DNA of 51,326 nt from an uncultured Clostridia bacterium (GCA_947624745.1 CANQLR010000018.1:1-51326), one strand, 5' to 3'; positions 1-7,070 are shown, numbered from the stretch's first letter. Notes: generated by a model not told the origin, from the sequence alone. A program made the numbers and translations.

Positions 1-218
1 CTGCTTTGCTATGCCTTTTTCTTCTTCATATATTTTTTCATTTTTCCTATTGACTTTTATTTGCAGGTTTCACATAATACTTCAATGTCATAGCTGAAGT
101 AAGGTGGCACAGTCTTTTTGATTTATGCAATTGTCAAGGTACAATAAAGAGTCACATAGTGACTTCCTTAATAATAGCATATTTTCATCTACTTTGCAAC
201 TATCATTTTCTAACTCCG
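1..218. other. AT-rich leader of the integrated element
   Basis: This stretch has no convincing gene. It contains a sigma-A-like promoter pattern (see 50-78) and a small palindrome, GTCAC-ata-GTGAC, at 151-163. Short ORFs on either strand here look like chance reading frames. It sits upstream of the truncated reductase fragment and probably belongs to the same phage-type element. Confidence 0.4.
50..78 (+). promoter_or_regulatory. Putative sigma-A promoter in the element
   Basis: TTGACT at 50-55 and CATAAT at 73-78 are separated by 17 bp. It could drive the phage-type genes to its right, but it lies in AT-rich DNA where such matches arise easily. Confidence 0.35.
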
Positions 219-491
219 TATGCATGTAAGGTAGCAAATGACTGGCTTCGTAACGAATGGGACGGACATCTGTATCTTCACGATGCCCATTCGTCGACAT
301 TTGTGCATTACTGCTTTGCCTATGACCTCAAGGACTTAGCTGAAAAGGGCTTATTCTTCATCGACAACTTCAATGCCGAGCCCCCTCAGCACTTGGAGAC
401 GTTCGTAGACTTCGTAAAGGAATTCGTGAGCTGGACTTGCAACCGCAGCTCGGGAGCGGTCGGCCTCCCTAACCTGATTCCATATATGTAA
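219..491 (+). pseudogene. Truncated anaerobic ribonucleoside-triphosphate reductase (NrdD) fragment
   Basis: About 90 codons match the phage/clostridial type of class III ribonucleotide reductase, which makes dNTPs without oxygen using a glycyl radical. The recognisable part has the DGHLYLHDAHSSTFV, YCFAYDLKDLAEKGL and GAVGLPNLIPYM segments of the N-terminal catalytic domain. Upstream of about base 219 the frame continues to an ATG at 159, but the protein there does not look like NrdD. Downstream the frame stops directly after IPYM, where the family continues with MYYF and several hundred residues including the catalytic cysteines and the C-terminal glycyl loop. Both ends are therefore lost, and this is a relic, probably from deletion inside a prophage. 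The next ORF begins in another frame right at the break. Confidence 0.65.
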
Positions 492-511
492 CGTACTACG
501 ACGATTGGGTC

Positions 512-808
512 ATGCCATGGTCTGAGATGTTTGCCTCTTTTACTAAAGATATAGCAGCAGGTCGAGCTAAGGACAGAAACCTATCTCTTGCCGTTTCCTC
601 CAATCCTTACATCACGAGGGTGATCTATAACAACCCCGCAACAATAGTGTGGTGGAGCGATGGTGTAAAGACAGTAGTACGCTGTCAGCCCGGAGATACA
701 TATTCTCCCGAGACAGGGCTCGCAATGGCAATAAGCAAAAGAGTGTACGGCAACGATAACAGGTTTAACAAGGTCTTTGCGAGGTGGCTGCCGCACAATG
801 AAGTTTGA
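512..808 (+). CDS. Phage-type hypothetical protein, probably N-terminally truncated
   Basis: A 98-residue ORF. Its second half (NPATIVWWSDGVKTVVRCQPGD, then a GLAMAISKRVYGN and KVFARWLP ending) resembles small proteins common in Firmicutes phages, where the pattern reads roughly ATIVxWxDGTKTVVKCQxGD. No function is established that I know of. No Shine-Dalgarno sequence precedes the ATG at 512, and the same frame is open back to a stop at 470-472, so the true start may have been lost in the same event that cut the NrdD fragment. It overlaps the next small ORF by 11 bp. Confidence 0.5.
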   Translation: MPWSEMFASFTKDIAAGRAKDRNLSLAVSSNPYITRVIYNNPATIVWWSDGVKTVVRCQPGDTYSPETGLAMAISKRVYGNDNRFNKVFARWLPHNEV

Positions 809-980
809 GGTCATAAACGATAGGGGAGTCACAGTTATGCAAACAACTATGAAATCCTGTATCCCCGATGAAGAACAGCTGACCTATATGAGCAAGGCGG
901 GTTATAAGTTCAAGCTTGAAGGAAAGGTTGTAACGCTTAAAAAACTTAAAGAGTTCCAGAAGGAGGAATTAAATGCCTGA
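798..980 (+). CDS. Small phage-type hypothetical protein
   Basis: A 60-residue, lysine-rich protein starting MKFEVINDRG and containing the pattern MSKAGYKFKLEGK. An in-frame ATG further upstream at 777 is possible, but the start at 798, inside the end of the previous gene, fits tight phage gene packing better. It overlaps the dUTPase start by 8 bp, and the strong AGGAGG of dut lies within its last codons. I do not recognise a function. Small proteins of this kind sit among phage nucleotide-metabolism genes. Confidence 0.5.
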   Translation: MKFEVINDRGVTVMQTTMKSCIPDEEQLTYMSKAGYKFKLEGKVVTLKKLKEFQKEELNA

Positions 981-1404
981 AATAAGAATCAAGTACCATG
1001 ACAATGACATACCGAGGCTTAGGAAAATAGACAAAGGTGACTGGATAGACCTCTGCGCGGCAGAGACGATAAAGATGCTTCCGAATACATATCACCTTAT
1101 TTCGCTCGGCGTGTCGATGAAGCTGCCCGACGGGTACGAGGCGCATATAGCTCCAAGAAGTTCGGCATTCAAGAACTGGGGTATCATCCAGACAAACAGC
1201 GTCGGAGTTGTAGACAACTCATACAGTGGCGATCACGACGTTTGGTGTATGCCCGTATATGCCACAAGAGAGACCACGGTTAACAAGGGCGACAGGATAT
1301 GCCAGTTCAGACTTGTAAAGAAAATGGAAACACCTGAGTTCGTCGAAGCCGAACACCTCTCTGATACGGACAGAGGCGGGTTCGGATCAACCGGCGTGTC
1401 ATAA
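973..1404 (+). CDS. dut: dUTP diphosphatase (dUTPase)
   Basis: Hydrolyses dUTP to dUMP and pyrophosphate, which keeps uracil out of DNA and supplies dUMP for dTMP synthesis. The 143-residue length is normal for the homotrimeric family. All five motifs are present: SLGVSMKLPDGYEAHI (I), APRSSA (II), GVVDNSYSGD with the catalytic aspartate (III), GDRICQFRLV (IV) and the C-terminal phosphate-binding RGGFGSTG (V). AGGAGG at 961-966, 6 bp before the ATG, fixes the start. Its neighbours are phage-type ORFs, so this is probably the element's own copy, used in viral nucleotide metabolism, not a housekeeping gene. Confidence 0.93.
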   Translation: MPEIRIKYHDNDIPRLRKIDKGDWIDLCAAETIKMLPNTYHLISLGVSMKLPDGYEAHIAPRSSAFKNWGIIQTNSVGVVDNSYSGDHDVWCMPVYATRETTVNKGDRICQFRLVKKMETPEFVEAEHLSDTDRGGFGSTGVS

Positions 1405-1406
1405 GT

Positions 1407-1447
1407 AAAAAAATCAGGCAGACAATTATCAAATGTTGTCTGCCTGA
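1407..1447. terminator. Hairpin between dut and the toxin-antitoxin pair
   Basis: A perfect 12-bp inverted repeat (1414-1425 with 1436-1447, arms TCAGGCAGACAA and TTGTCTGCCTGA) with a 10-nt loop. On the plus strand the T-tract after it is poor. On the minus strand it is followed by seven Ts, from the A-run at 1407-1413. It probably ends dut transcription and may work better in the other direction. Confidence 0.6.
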
Positions 1448-1462
1448 AATGTATTAAGGGTA

Positions 1463-1492
1463 TTGACAAAGTATATACTTCTGATGTATAAT
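1463..1492 (+). promoter_or_regulatory. Promoter and possible operator of the DinJ-YafQ pair
   Basis: TTGACA at 1463-1468 and TATAAT at 1487-1492 with an 18-bp spacer. The palindrome GTATATAC at 1471-1478 lies between the boxes, where a ribbon-helix-helix antitoxin would repress its own promoter. The operator role is inferred from how DinJ/RelB modules are usually regulated. Confidence 0.65.
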
Positions 1493-1515
1493 AATGTCAC
1501 AAGGAGGTTTTAGCT

Positions 1516-1788
1516 ATGAACAATACAAGCATAAGCATCAAGATTGATCCTAAACTTAAAAAGGAATCGCAAGCATTGTTTGAAAGCTTCGGATTAAGCC
1601 TCAGCTCAGCAGTGAATATGTTTTTGCGCCAAGCGGTACGCGAACAAGCAATCCCTTTTAGAATTGGAGCTCTGGTTCCGAACGAAGAAACATTAAAGGC
1701 TATTGAAGACGCACGAAACGGCATAGGGCTAAGCAGGGGATTTTCGTCAGTCGAAGAGTTGATGGAGGATTTAGATGCTGACGATTAA
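1516..1788 (+). CDS. RelB/DinJ family antitoxin
   Basis: A 90-residue type II antitoxin that binds and neutralises the toxin encoded next to it and normally represses the shared operon. The N-terminal ribbon-helix-helix is clear (SISIKIDPKLKKESQALF, then GLSLSSAVNMFLRQAV). The C-terminal third carries the acidic, toxin-wrapping tail ending EELMEDLDADD. AAGGAGG at 1501-1507 precedes the ATG by 8 bp. The gene overlaps the toxin start by 14 bp, typical of translational coupling. It lies between phage-type genes and the attachment site, so it probably stabilises the integrated element. Confidence 0.9.
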   Translation: MNNTSISIKIDPKLKKESQALFESFGLSLSSAVNMFLRQAVREQAIPFRIGALVPNEETLKAIEDARNGIGLSRGFSSVEELMEDLDADD

Positions 1789-2047
1789 ATATCAAGCAGC
1801 CTTCAAGAAAGATTATAACCGCATAAAGAAACGCGGTTATAATATAAAGCAGCTTGAAGATGTTATCAGGACTCTTTCAGAAGGAAAGTCACTCCCTCCC
1901 AAATTCAGAGACCATATACTCAGCGGCAATTACTCCAATTGCCATGAGTGTCATATTTCTTCCGACTGGCTTTTGATATATGAGATAGAACAGCAAGAGT
2001 TGATCTTATATCTAATAAGAACAGGAACGCACAGTGACCTATTTTGA
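1775..2047 (+). CDS. YafQ family mRNA-cleaving toxin
   Basis: A 90-residue RelE-fold ribosome-dependent endoribonuclease of the YafQ branch. The family signature is intact: RDHILSGNYSNCHECHISSDWLLIYEI and the ending RTGTHSDLF. The histidines and the aspartate of the YafQ active site are in the expected places (HECHI, SDW, GTHSD). With no visible lesion, the toxin is probably functional and held in check by the DinJ-type antitoxin just upstream. It is the last gene before the tRNA-derived attachment site. Confidence 0.9.
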   Translation: MLTIKYQAAFKKDYNRIKKRGYNIKQLEDVIRTLSEGKSLPPKFRDHILSGNYSNCHECHISSDWLLIYEIEQQELILYLIRTGTHSDLF

Positions 2048-2282
2048 ACATGTTTTATAGTTTAGCGGATTGTAAAATGTTCGCCATATTTTCATAAGCA
2101 AAAATAAGTCTACCTCGAAGCAGGTAAATTTATCTTTGTTTATGTACTTGAGTCTTGCATAAATCATCAGACTGTGCTATAATCGAAATATGATTATTTG
2201 TTAAAAAATTGTTGTGTATATTGCACAAATTTTGCAAAGATACAGCTCGGGATAAATGGCGATTATTGACGAAAAATCACCT
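2048..2282. other. AT-rich non-coding right end of the element
   Basis: No credible ORF is visible between the toxin and the tRNA fragment. The sequence is clearly more AT-rich than the host DNA after 2330. This is where integrase-binding arm sites would be expected, but I could not identify any with confidence. Confidence 0.5.
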
Positions 2283-2327
2283 TTGGTAAGGATGAGGTCC
2301 CCGGTCCGAATCCGGGTATCAGCTCCA
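2283..2327 (+). other. Duplicated 3' half of tRNA-Thr(GGT): attachment-site remnant
   Basis: The sequence matches a tRNA from the anticodon loop to the end: loop TTGGTAA (anticodon GGT at 2285-2287), 3' anticodon stem GGATG (2290-2294), variable loop AGGTC, T-stem CCCGG/CCGGG (2300-2304 and 2312-2316) with loop TCCGAAT, acceptor strand TATCAGC, discriminator T and CCA at 2325-2327. The D-arm and 5' acceptor strand are absent, and the bases before the loop pair only imperfectly with GGATG. This is the pattern left when an element integrates into a tRNA gene and rebuilds it at its far end. The intact gene should lie left of the window. Confidence 0.8.
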
Positions 2328-2328
2328 C

Positions 2329-2363
2329 AGCTCCCGAAAGGCTTTTCGGGGGCTTATTTTTTT
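2329..2363 (+). terminator. Terminator of the original tRNA-Thr transcript
   Basis: An 11-bp stem (2329-2339 with 2344-2354, one G-T pair), a 4-nt loop and the T-tract TATTTTTTT at 2355-2363. It directly follows the CCA, so it was probably the host tRNA's terminator and now marks the first host DNA. Confidence 0.85.
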
Positions 2364-2380
2364 CGACGGGAGGTGAAAAA

Positions 2381-3085
2381 ATGAAGGAAAACGAGTATAA
2401 CGACCTGAAAAAATGGTATGAGGAGACCGCGGACGAGCGCTGTGAGGAGATGGGCGAGTTCTTTGGGCGAAGGATAGGGAACTATGAGGAGCATATGAGC
2501 GCATGGGCGAAGCACTATAAGAGGGTGGCAGAGCTTGTCCCCGAGGGCGCGAAGACGCTTTTGGACCTCGGATGCGGGACGGGGCTCGAGCTGGACAGAA
2601 TTTTCGAGCGGCTGCCGGATATAAGCGTCGTCGGGATAGACCTTTCCGAGAGCATGACGGCGGAGCTTTTAAAAAAGCACGGGGACAAAAACGTTGAGAT
2701 AATACTTGACGACTATTTTTCGCACGACCTCGGGGAAAACCGCTTTGACGTTGCGGTTTCGGTGGAGTCGCTCCATCACTTTACGCAGGAAAAGAAGGTC
2801 GGACTTTTCGCGAAGGTCTGCCGCGCGCTTAAGCCGGGAGGGGTTTACATCGAGTGCGACTACATCGCCGGGAGCGAGAAGGTCGAAAAGCTTGCCTTTT
2901 CGGAGTGCAGGCGCAGAAGGTTGCGGGACGGTGTCCCGGAGGGGGAGTATGTTCATTTCGACACGCCGCTGACGCTTGAACACGAACTTGATGCGATGAT
3001 GCGCGGAGGATTTGAGAGAGCGGAGCTGATCGAAGACATCGACGGCACGCCGATAATCATGGCGCGAAAGAGAGTAAAAGCATGA
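2381..3085 (+). CDS. Class I SAM-dependent methyltransferase
   Basis: A 234-residue Rossmann-fold methyltransferase. Motif I is LLDLGCGTGLELD (about residues 60-72), followed by the acidic residue in VVGIDLSESM that binds the SAM ribose, and a later FDVAVSVESLHHFTQ motif with ALKPGGVYIE. The substrate cannot be read from sequence, but the layout is that of small-molecule methyltransferases. GGGAGGTG at 2368-2375 supports the ATG. The stop overlaps the next gene's start (ATGA), so the two are probably translated together. It is the first host gene after the element. Confidence 0.85.
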   Translation: MKENEYNDLKKWYEETADERCEEMGEFFGRRIGNYEEHMSAWAKHYKRVAELVPEGAKTLLDLGCGTGLELDRIFERLPDISVVGIDLSESMTAELLKKHGDKNVEIILDDYFSHDLGENRFDVAVSVESLHHFTQEKKVGLFAKVCRALKPGGVYIECDYIAGSEKVEKLAFSECRRRRLRDGVPEGEYVHFDTPLTLEHELDAMMRGGFERAELIEDIDGTPIIMARKRVKA

Positions 3086-3609
3086 AAATTTCGGTAATGG
3101 GCTACAGCGGGTCGGGAAAATCTACCCTCGCAAGGGTTTTGGGCGAAAAATACGGGGCGGAGGTTCTGCACTTCGACGCGATACACTGGCTTCCCGGGTG
3201 GAAGGAGAACACCAAGGAGGAAAAGCTTCGGCTCACCGAGGAATTTTTAAATTCTCACGACTCCTGGGTGATCGACGGGAACTATAAAAGATTTTTACTG
3301 GAGCGCCGAATCGAGGAATCGGACAGGATAATTTTAATGCTTTTCGGGCCGATATCCTGCCTTATCAGAGTTATAAAGCGATACATTAAATACAAGGGCA
3401 GGACCCGCCCGGACATGGGCGCGGGGTGCGATGAAAAGATTGATCGTGAGTTTGTAAAATGGGTGCTTTGGGAGGGACGGAGCAAGGACAAGAGGGAGTA
3501 TTTTAAGAGCCTTGAGAGGGAGCATCCCGAAAAGGTCATCGTGATAAAGAATCAGCGGGAGCTTGATCGGTTCACCGAAAAAATTCGGGAGGACGAAAAT
3601 TTATTGTAA
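3082..3609 (+). CDS. Small P-loop kinase (topology-modulation/FlaR-like)
   Basis: A 175-residue adenylate-kinase-like P-loop NTPase. The Walker A motif GYSGSGKST is at residues 7-15. HFDAIHWLPGW and DSWVIDGNYKR are the signatures of the group often annotated as DNA topology modulation protein or AAA family ATPase. The true substrate of this group is not established, and the topology name is historical. It overlaps the methyltransferase by 4 bp. Its last codons carry the -35 element of the sigma-factor promoter that follows. Confidence 0.8.
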   Translation: MKISVMGYSGSGKSTLARVLGEKYGAEVLHFDAIHWLPGWKENTKEEKLRLTEEFLNSHDSWVIDGNYKRFLLERRIEESDRIILMLFGPISCLIRVIKRYIKYKGRTRPDMGAGCDEKIDREFVKWVLWEGRSKDKREYFKSLEREHPEKVIVIKNQRELDRFTEKIREDENLL

Positions 3610-3630
3610 CGAAAAGGATATAAGCGCGTC
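3605..3630 (+). promoter_or_regulatory. Putative ECF-type autoregulatory promoter
   Basis: TGTAAC at 3605-3610 and CGTC at 3627-3630 with a 16-bp spacer match the -35/-10 layout of Firmicutes ECF sigma factors. CGTC is followed by TAACTG. The -35 overlaps the kinase stop codon. The second sigma gene in the window has the same arrangement (49629-49655). Autoregulation is inferred. Confidence 0.6.
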
Positions 3631-3653
3631 TAACTGACAAAGGCGCGCTTTTT
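3622..3653 (+). terminator. Hairpin after the kinase gene
   Basis: The 7-bp stem AAGCGCG (3622-3628)/CGCGCTT (3644-3650) is followed by TTT. Its long loop contains most of the ECF -10 region, so terminator and promoter overlap. Confidence 0.5.
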
Positions 3654-3678
3654 AATACAAAAACGGGAGGTGAAGCGT

Positions 3679-4152
3679 TTGGACTTCGATGAAATTTATT
3701 CCGAATACTTTCCGCAGGTATACCGCTATCTGCTGTCGAGGTGCCGCGACGGCAGCCTCGCCGAGGAGCTGACGCAGGAGACCTTTTACAGGGTGATAAA
3801 AAATATCGGCTCCTTCCGCGGGGACTGCTCGCTTTCAAGCTGGGTGATAGGAATCGCGAAAAACGCATACCTCAGCCACCTAAGAAAGCAGGGGAGGGCG
3901 GCGCCTCTCGAAGCTGCGGAGAACGCCTCGGACGGGGAGACCCCGGAGGACCGCTTTATCGAGCAGGACAGCGCCGAAGCGGCGTACAGGGCGCTTCACC
4001 GGCTTTCGGAGCCTTACAAGGAGGTATTTATGCTCAGGGTGTTTTCGGAGCTTTCCTTCAAGCAGATAGGCGAGCTTTTCGGCAGCACCGAGGTTTGGGC
4101 GAGGGTGACGTATCACCGCGCGAGACAAAAGATAAAGGAGGAGATCGAATGA
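3679..4152 (+). CDS. RNA polymerase ECF sigma factor
   Basis: A group IV sigma-70 factor of 157 residues that redirects RNA polymerase to stress or envelope promoters. Region 2 is YFPQVYRYLLSRCRDGSLAEELTQETFYRVIKNIGSF with the SSWVIGIAKNAYLSHLRK segment. Region 4 is YKEVFMLRVFSELSFKQIGELFGSTEVWARVTYHRARQKI. A GTG at 3670 is in frame, but it sits inside the GGGAGG ribosome-binding site (3665-3670). The TTG at 3679, 8 bp downstream, is the better start. The stop overlaps the anti-sigma start (ATGA), the usual coupling for such pairs. Confidence 0.92.
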   Translation: MDFDEIYSEYFPQVYRYLLSRCRDGSLAEELTQETFYRVIKNIGSFRGDCSLSSWVIGIAKNAYLSHLRKQGRAAPLEAAENASDGETPEDRFIEQDSAEAAYRALHRLSEPYKEVFMLRVFSELSFKQIGELFGSTEVWARVTYHRARQKIKEEIE

Positions 4153-5285
4153 ACTGCGGGATAATCAGGGACCTGCTCCCGGCATATGCAGAGGGCGTTT
4201 GCAGCGACGAGACAAGGGCGGCCGTTTCGGAGCACCTTGAAAGCTGCGAGGAGTGCAGAAAAGAGTATCTTTCGATGAAAAAGGATATACCCGTCATCGA
4301 CGAAAGAGTGCTCGACATAAAAAAGGCCGGGATCATAAAAAAGGTCAGAAAGAAGTTTTATATAAAGGGCGCGATGTCCGCCTGCGCGGGGGTATGCGCG
4401 TTCGCTCTGGTGTTCGCGATAGGCGCGGCGGCGGTGAAGTACCGGGGGTCGGACATAGTGATAGCTCCCGAAAACGGCGTTTCGCAGAAGGCGGGGTATA
4501 AGATCCCCGACGGCGCATCGCTGATGTATAAGGGCAAAAACGAGGCTGGGGAGCCGGTCATCGTCGCCCAAAGGCAGGACGGCAGCGAGGCCGGGGAGGT
4601 GCCGCAGGAATATATCGACACCGAGGAGATGACCGACAGGAACTACACGTTTTCGTTTTACAGGCTCAACGGCTCGGGCGAGCTCGAATTCAAAGAGCAG
4701 GAGATCAAGCCGAAAAGGATAACGGTAACGCTTGACGGTAAGGCCGCGCCGTGGTTCGTGATAGACTATCCCTCGCCTATGCTTTCGGGCGACGAGGCGG
4801 GGGAGTGGAGCTGGACGGGATTGGGCGCATGGACGTTTCTGGACGACGTTATCAAGACCTTCGATGAGGTAATATATCCCGACGAAAACGCGTTCGGCTT
4901 CGGCTTCGGCGAAAACGGCGAGGGGGATAGGCTCGATATAAGCTTTGATCTTGAGGATATAAAAAGGGCGGTGCCCTGCGTGTTCGAGGTGTATAAGCAA
5001 AACGAGGCCGGCGTTTCGCTCGTCGACGTGGAAGGGGTGAGCCTCGGGGACCGCAAGGTGTCGATGGATATCGACATCGCAGGAAACGCCGCCGAGTGGA
5101 ACGGCAGCGAGATGGCGCCGCTCGATTGGAGCTATCACGTCGAAAACGGCGAGTTTATCATCGACCGCTCGGGAGAAAACCTCGGCAGGCAGTGCTGGCT
5201 CAGGATAATCTGCCTGACGGTCGAGCACACCGACGGCTCGCGCAGCCTTATGCAGGGAAACTGGGTCGTGCCGTTCACGGTATAA
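4149..5285 (+). CDS. Membrane-anchored zinc-finger anti-sigma factor
   Basis: A 378-residue partner of the sigma factor just upstream. The N-terminus has the zinc-binding anti-sigma pattern: an early cysteine (MNCGIIRDLLPAYAEG) and HLESCEECRKEY with the H-x3-C-x2-C spacing. One transmembrane helix (GAMSACAGVCAFALVFAIGAAAV, about residues 77-99) is followed by about 275 residues predicted to lie outside the membrane, which presumably sense the signal. The outer part has no domain I can name. The frame stays open upstream to 3741, but the ATG at 4149 overlapping the sigma stop fits both coupling and the domain start. Confidence 0.88.
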   Translation: MNCGIIRDLLPAYAEGVCSDETRAAVSEHLESCEECRKEYLSMKKDIPVIDERVLDIKKAGIIKKVRKKFYIKGAMSACAGVCAFALVFAIGAAAVKYRGSDIVIAPENGVSQKAGYKIPDGASLMYKGKNEAGEPVIVAQRQDGSEAGEVPQEYIDTEEMTDRNYTFSFYRLNGSGELEFKEQEIKPKRITVTLDGKAAPWFVIDYPSPMLSGDEAGEWSWTGLGAWTFLDDVIKTFDEVIYPDENAFGFGFGENGEGDRLDISFDLEDIKRAVPCVFEVYKQNEAGVSLVDVEGVSLGDRKVSMDIDIAGNAAEWNGSEMAPLDWSYHVENGEFIIDRSGENLGRQCWLRIICLTVEHTDGSRSLMQGNWVVPFTV

Positions 5286-5289
5286 AAAT

Positions 5290-5314
5290 AAGTCCCCCGA
5301 CTTGGGGGACTTTT
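5290..5314 (+). terminator. Terminator of the sigma/anti-sigma operon
   Basis: The 9-bp stem AAGTCCCCC (5290-5298)/GGGGGACTT (5304-5312) with loop GACTT ends in TTTT. It separates this operon from the convergent AraC-type gene. Confidence 0.85.
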
Positions 5315-5437
5315 CATATGTTCTTTTTTAAAAACATCACTCCGTCGCGGAGGCCGAAAAGCCATCTGTCCGAGAGCTTTTGCGCGAAGCAGGGCTTTCG
5401 GAGCCGGGAAAAGATGATCCTTCGCATCGCTTTGCTG

Positions 5438-6346
5438 TCAGGTCTTCTCCACCGGCAGCCAGACCTCGATGTATCGGTTCTTTCTGACCCTTGCGTCTTC
5501 CTCGTCGTCGTTCGACCAGTACCAGTGGGTGATCTCAAGCTCCGGCGCTTTGCGGAGCTGATAGCCGAGGGTCGGAAGAAGGTCGGATACCATGTTTTTA
5601 CGGAGCTCCAAAAAGACCTCGGTCGGAAATTCCGTTCTTTCCGTCTCGCAGACAAGGTATGTTCCGGCGGGAACGGCGAGGTTTTTATACTTTTTTGCGC
5701 CCGCGTCTCCGAAGTCGTCGGCGAGGCTATCGTAGTTCTTTTTCGACAGGAACGCGCCGATATAGCAGTCGAACCCGTCGTCGTCGCAGTTATCTACCGC
5801 AAGAACGCTCGTCTCGTAATCACGCGAGAGCCACTGCAGGGCGTACTGCTGCTCGCGGGTCGAGATGTAAAAATCCGCCTCCTGATCGCGGCGCTCGCCG
5901 GGGCTGCCGGATAAGCGCCTCATGGTCCCGGTCATGACCGTTTCTTTTCTTTCGACAATTTTGTAGTTCATGGTGTTACCCTCCAAAATAAGTTTTATTC
6001 TGAGGCGTGAAAACGATTTGAGCGTACCGCCGCCGCGCGCCTGCGACGGTGTGATGCCGTGGAAAGCGCGGAACGCCTTTGAAAAGCTGTCGGGGCTGTC
6101 GTAGCCGTACTTTAAGGCCACGTCGATGACCTTCGCCTTTTCGCTTTGAAGCTCGATTCCCGCGAGGGTAAGCCTGCGCCGGCGGATATACTCGCCGAGA
6201 GTGTAGCCGCAGAGTATCGAGAAAGCCCGCTGGAAGTGATATTCCGAGCAGAAGCAGAGCCCTGCCGCCTCGCGGTAGCTTATCTCGCCGTCAAGATTAT
6301 CCTCGATGTAATCAAGAGCCTTCGACATTCCGTCTATCCAGTTCAT
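5438..6346 (-). CDS. AraC-family regulator with C-terminal GyrI-like ligand-binding domain
   Basis: A 302-residue regulator. Residues 1-105 hold the two AraC/XylS helix-turn-helix motifs (ISYREAAGLCFCSEYHFQRAF and VIDVALKYGYDSPDSFSKAFRAFHGITPSQAR). Residues from about 126 form a GyrI/SOUL-type effector domain that typically binds small hydrophobic or cationic molecules. The start was set at the methionine at 6344-6346, preceded by GAGGTGAGG. An upstream in-frame ATG at 6374-6376 lacks a comparable site. Proteins with this layout (Rob/BltR style) usually control multidrug or stress genes, but no transporter lies next to it. Confidence 0.88.
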   Translation of the reverse strand: MNWIDGMSKALDYIEDNLDGEISYREAAGLCFCSEYHFQRAFSILCGYTLGEYIRRRRLTLAGIELQSEKAKVIDVALKYGYDSPDSFSKAFRAFHGITPSQARGGGTLKSFSRLRIKLILEGNTMNYKIVERKETVMTGTMRRLSGSPGERRDQEADFYISTREQQYALQWLSRDYETSVLAVDNCDDDGFDCYIGAFLSKKNYDSLADDFGDAGAKKYKNLAVPAGTYLVCETERTEFPTEVFLELRKNMVSDLLPTLGYQLRKAPELEITHWYWSNDDEEDARVRKNRYIEVWLPVEKT

Positions 6347-6423
6347 TTTCCTCACCTCGCTTATATGGTAACACATATTAAATCAGAATTCCCGACTTTT
6401 TCTGCTTTCTTCTGACGGATATG

Positions 6424-7011
6424 TCAGCCGGATAAGGCAGAGAACAAAAGATACATCAGCGCGCAGACGATCAGCGCTATCAGCGCGGCTTGGATCGCCA
6501 AAAGGATCTTCTGATAGGGGCGCTTGCCCTCCTCGCGGGCCTTTTCGATCTCCGAAAGGCTCTTGCCCTCCATGAACGCCGAAATTTCCTTGAAGGTATG
6601 GATATCGTACTTTTTCTTGTATTTCTCGACCCTCGCCGCGAAAAACATCGTTATCGCGGCAATCACGAGGAACACCGCCATTCCCCACAGGCCCAGAAAG
6701 TGCGCGAGGGGTATCGGCGTTAAAAGCATGATGATAAAAAGCACCGTCAATATATATCCGTCTCTCACGAATTTTGCATACTCCTGCCCGTCGATCTGTT
6801 TTTTCATTTCATTAAGGTCTCCTTTTATCAAAGCGTCAAGGGACGTCCCGAAAACCTCGCTCAGTAGCAGCAGGCTCTTTATGTCGGGATATGTCTTTTC
6901 GTTTTCCCAGTTCGAGACAGTCTGGCGGGAGACGAAAATTTTCTCCGCGAGCTCGTCCTGCGACATTCCCTTTTCGGCCCGAAGCCTTTTTATCTGATTA
7001 GCGATCTCCAT
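6424..7011 (-). CDS. XRE-family regulator with membrane helices
   Basis: A 195-residue protein. The N-terminal Cro/C1-type helix-turn-helix (IKRLRAEKGMSQDELAEKIFVSRQTVSNWENEKTYPD) is followed by about 130 residues with three hydrophobic helices: two near GYILTVLFIIMLLTPIPLAHF and GMAVFLVIAAITMFFAARV, and one at the C-terminus (ILLAIQAALIALIVCALMYLLF). Membrane-tethered XRE proteins of this type are common in Clostridia and are thought to link DNA binding to envelope state. The ligand is unknown. It has its own promoter and stands alone. Confidence 0.87.
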   Translation of the reverse strand: MEIANQIKRLRAEKGMSQDELAEKIFVSRQTVSNWENEKTYPDIKSLLLLSEVFGTSLDALIKGDLNEMKKQIDGQEYAKFVRDGYILTVLFIIMLLTPIPLAHFLGLWGMAVFLVIAAITMFFAARVEKYKKKYDIHTFKEISAFMEGKSLSEIEKAREEGKRPYQKILLAIQAALIALIVCALMYLLFSALSG

Positions 7012-7034
7012 TCAAAACGCCTCCTTGCACTTTA

Positions 7035-7063
7035 ACTATAGCGCGGCCTCAAAAAATTTTCAA
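7035..7063 (-). promoter_or_regulatory. Sigma-A promoter of the membrane XRE gene
   Basis: On the minus strand, TTGAAA (7058-7063) and TATAGT (7035-7040) are 17 bp apart, just upstream of the AAGGAGGCG ribosome-binding site. Confidence 0.7.
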
Positions 7064-7070
7064 TCAAAAG

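Noticed and set aside
2283-2327. A complete tRNA gene
   Set aside because: The D-arm and 5' acceptor strand are missing, and the upstream sequence does not fold into them.
3670-3678. GTG at 3670 as start of the first sigma factor
   Set aside because: It lies inside the GGGAGG ribosome-binding site. TTG at 3679 has correct spacing.
4113-5228. A 371-codon minus-strand frame opposite the anti-sigma gene
   Set aside because: Same kind of shadow frame. The plus strand has a coupled sigma/anti-sigma pair with visible motifs.
5096-5914. A plus-strand frame running from the anti-sigma gene across the terminator into the AraC gene
   Set aside because: It crosses a clear terminator and is antisense to conserved AraC/GyrI coding sequence.
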